A stretch of 6,645 bases of DNA from the NCBI GenBank assembly GCA_022705365.1, contig JAKJEP010000194.1, positions 1 to 6,645 of the forward strand. Reading direction: 5' to 3'. Below the pieces are notes generated by a model that did not search any database, was not told where the DNA came from, and was given only the letters and a program-made list of their open reading frames with translations. The translations under genes and the position numbers were made by a program. Below are positions 5,936 through 6,645 of the stretch, piece by piece. How positions within the stretch are numbered: position 1 is the stretch's first letter; each line of letters opens with the position of its first letter. The stretch comes from Planctomycetota bacterium. GTDB lineage: Bacteria; Planctomycetota; Phycisphaerae; Sedimentisphaerales; SM23-30.

Positions 5936-6424
5936 TCAGCGATCATAGCCATAAAAGAGAAATTCGGCGTTTTCCAGAATGGTTTGCGGATTATCCACAT
6001 ATTCCAGGGTCAATTCCAAAAGTTTCTGGTGTTTTTCTTCCTCCGCCTGTAATTTCTGCCAGATTTCTTTCTCGGCGGCATCCGCCGTTTGGGCTGCGTT
6101 TTTACGATAGAGTTCCACACTTCGGGCTTCGATTTCCACTCCCTGGCGAAGAACCCCACTTAAACAGCCGTTTTCATTGATAAACGGCTGTTTGGCGGCC
6201 GCCAGCTTTTGAAAAACATTTTTGATTCCGGCGAATTTTTTGCTGGCGATCATTCGCGCCTTGCCCTGCTGCATTCCTTTCAGGATTTCTTCATGCCGCT
6301 TTTCGTCATCCGCCAGAATCTCCAGCATACGGCGGGCGGCTTCATCTTTTTGTTTTTGGGCAGATCGGAGGTAAAATTCGTACCCGTCGCGTTCCATCTG
6401 AATGGCATAATCCAGTATATCCAT
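5936..6424 (-). CDS. Rubrerythrin-type ferritin-like di-iron protein
   Basis: This is a 162-residue soluble four-helix protein of the ferritin-like superfamily (rubrerythrin-related). Relatives reduce peroxide or handle iron in anaerobes. From ATG 6424 (MDILDYAIQMERDGYEFY), two repeats carry the di-iron ligand pattern: E11-x6-Y18 with E41-x2-H44 (DDEKRHEE), and E99-x6-Y106 with E129-x2-H132 (EEEKHQ). Both half-sites are complete. There is no C-terminal rubredoxin domain (no CxxC pairs), so an external electron donor would be needed if it acts as a peroxidase. Upstream TTG (6439) and ATG (6430) are also in frame, but AAAGGA at 6431-6436 is spaced correctly only for ATG 6424, and relatives begin at the equivalent MDIL. 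The gene has its own promoter and appears monocistronic. A perfect 12-bp inverted repeat lies in the segment joining the two halves. Confidence 0.88.
   Translation of the reverse strand: MDILDYAIQMERDGYEFYLRSAQKQKDEAARRMLEILADDEKRHEEILKGMQQGKARMIASKKFAGIKNVFQKLAAAKQPFINENGCLSGVLRQGVEIEARSVELYRKNAAQTADAAEKEIWQKLQAEEEKHQKLLELTLEYVDNPQTILENAEFLFYGYDR
6162..6193 (-). repeat. Perfect 12-bp inverted repeat inside the rubrerythrin-like gene
   Basis: AAACAGCCGTTT at 6162-6173 and AAACGGCTGTTT at 6182-6193 are exact reverse complements around an 8-base loop. In the mRNA they would form a stable hairpin with a GC-rich core whose 3' arm ends in UUU, similar to a weak intrinsic terminator. It encodes KQPFINENGCL, the connector between the two helical repeats, where protein sequence constraint should be low. 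It may be a post-transcriptional signal or a small inserted palindrome. Confidence 0.75.
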
Positions 6425-6430
6425 AAACAT

Positions 6431-6436
6431 TCCTTT
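6431..6436 (-). promoter_or_regulatory. Ribosome-binding site fixing the rubrerythrin-like start at 6424
   Basis: AAAGGA on the minus strand is followed by ATGTTT and then ATG 6424. The spacing of six bases is right for the second ATG. The first ATG (6430) directly abuts the motif, and the TTG at 6439 lies upstream of it. Confidence 0.7.
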
Positions 6437-6489
6437 CAAGGTACCTAGCCAAAAAAATCCTGTCGAAGAGTATGGTATTGTTTTTTATG

Positions 6490-6518
6490 ATGATATACCT
6501 TACCATCCGAAAGGTCAA
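6490..6518 (-). promoter_or_regulatory. Strong predicted sigma70 promoter of the rubrerythrin-like gene
   Basis: On the minus strand TTGACC (6518-6513) and TATCAT (6495-6490) are 17 bases apart, each matching consensus at 5 of 6 positions. Transcription would start near 6483, giving a leader of about 59 bases. An interrupted inverted repeat, ATGGTA (6472-6477) with TACCAT (6501-6506), and nested GGTAT (6474-6478) with ATACC (6495-6499), flanks the -10 box and start site and could be a repressor site. Confidence 0.65.
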
Positions 6519-6564
6519 GCAGTACGGCAGACGGCAGGTACGGTATCCACCCGGAGAAAGGCAT

Positions 6565-6593
6565 GCTTTATGGCCCAATATAGGCAAGAAAGC
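6565..6593. repeat. Imperfect 11-bp stem palindrome near the right edge
   Basis: GCTTTATGGCC (6565-6575) and GGCAAGAAAGC (6583-6593) pair at 9 of 11 positions around a 7-base loop. No T-tract follows directly on either strand. It lies upstream of the rubrerythrin-like promoter, so it may belong to the end of a neighbouring gene beyond the edge or be chance. Nothing else recognisable lies between the promoter and position 6645. Confidence 0.3.
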
Positions 6594-6645
6594 GAACTAA
6601 AAATCGAATGAGCCTCGTGATAGTTTTTTTGATGCAGGCGGTGGG

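Noticed and set aside
5991..5999. Exact DnaA-box match TTATCCACA, with a near match at 5136-5144
   Set aside because: Both lie singly inside coding sequences more than 800 bases apart, with no cluster of boxes or AT-rich unwinding element. They are not evidence of an origin.
6445..6564. Minus-strand 39-codon ORF upstream of the rubrerythrin-like gene (starts MPFSGWIPYLPS)
   Set aside because: It has no Shine-Dalgarno sequence and spans the predicted promoter and leader. Its length is within chance expectation.

Overview
The window holds six genes, all on the minus strand, so transcription runs from right to left. It suggests a member of the Planctomycetota, probably class Phycisphaerae. That inference rests mainly on the leftmost gene: its mature N-terminus has a 'LLDAN..QGSMGWN' segment followed by 'ITGNVGQG.SFQGLVPYRS', a pattern I associate from memory with secreted Phycisphaerae proteins. 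The lineage call is therefore moderate at best. The genes use many G/C-ending codons, while the spacers are clearly richer in A and T.

Layout from right to left. Bases 6425-6645 form a leader with a strong sigma70-type promoter. It drives a rubrerythrin-type ferritin-like di-iron protein (5936-6424), whose coding sequence contains a perfect 12-bp inverted repeat. A 390-base spacer (5546-5935) holds several palindromes and a promoter for a four-helix DoxX-family membrane protein (5075-5545). An AT-rich spacer (4917-5074) carries another good promoter. This starts a tight gene cluster: a short-chain polyprenyl diphosphate synthase (ispA type), 1-deoxy-D-xylulose-5-phosphate synthase (dxs), NAD kinase (nadK), and an exported TPR-containing protein that runs off the left edge. 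Gaps within the cluster are 25 bases, 4 bases and an 11-base overlap, which fits one operon.

The cluster combines the first step of the MEP isoprenoid pathway (Dxs), prenyl chain elongation (IspA) and NADP+ supply (NadK). The same genes are neighbours in many bacteria, often with xseB and tlyA, which are absent here. The exported TPR protein is translationally coupled to nadK but has no obvious link to isoprenoids.

The most notable anomaly is that dxs is not one open frame. A one-base shift near 3124-3130 splits it in the linker between the TPP-binding (PP) domain and the pyrimidine-binding (Pyr) domain. The simplest explanation is a sequencing/assembly error or a recent mutation. However, the break falls at the same domain boundary as in natural two-subunit transketolase-like enzymes, and an internal ATG with a purine-rich ribosome-binding stretch lies 50 bases after the first fragment's stop. 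I see no CRISPR array, tRNA, rRNA, insertion sequence or defence system.
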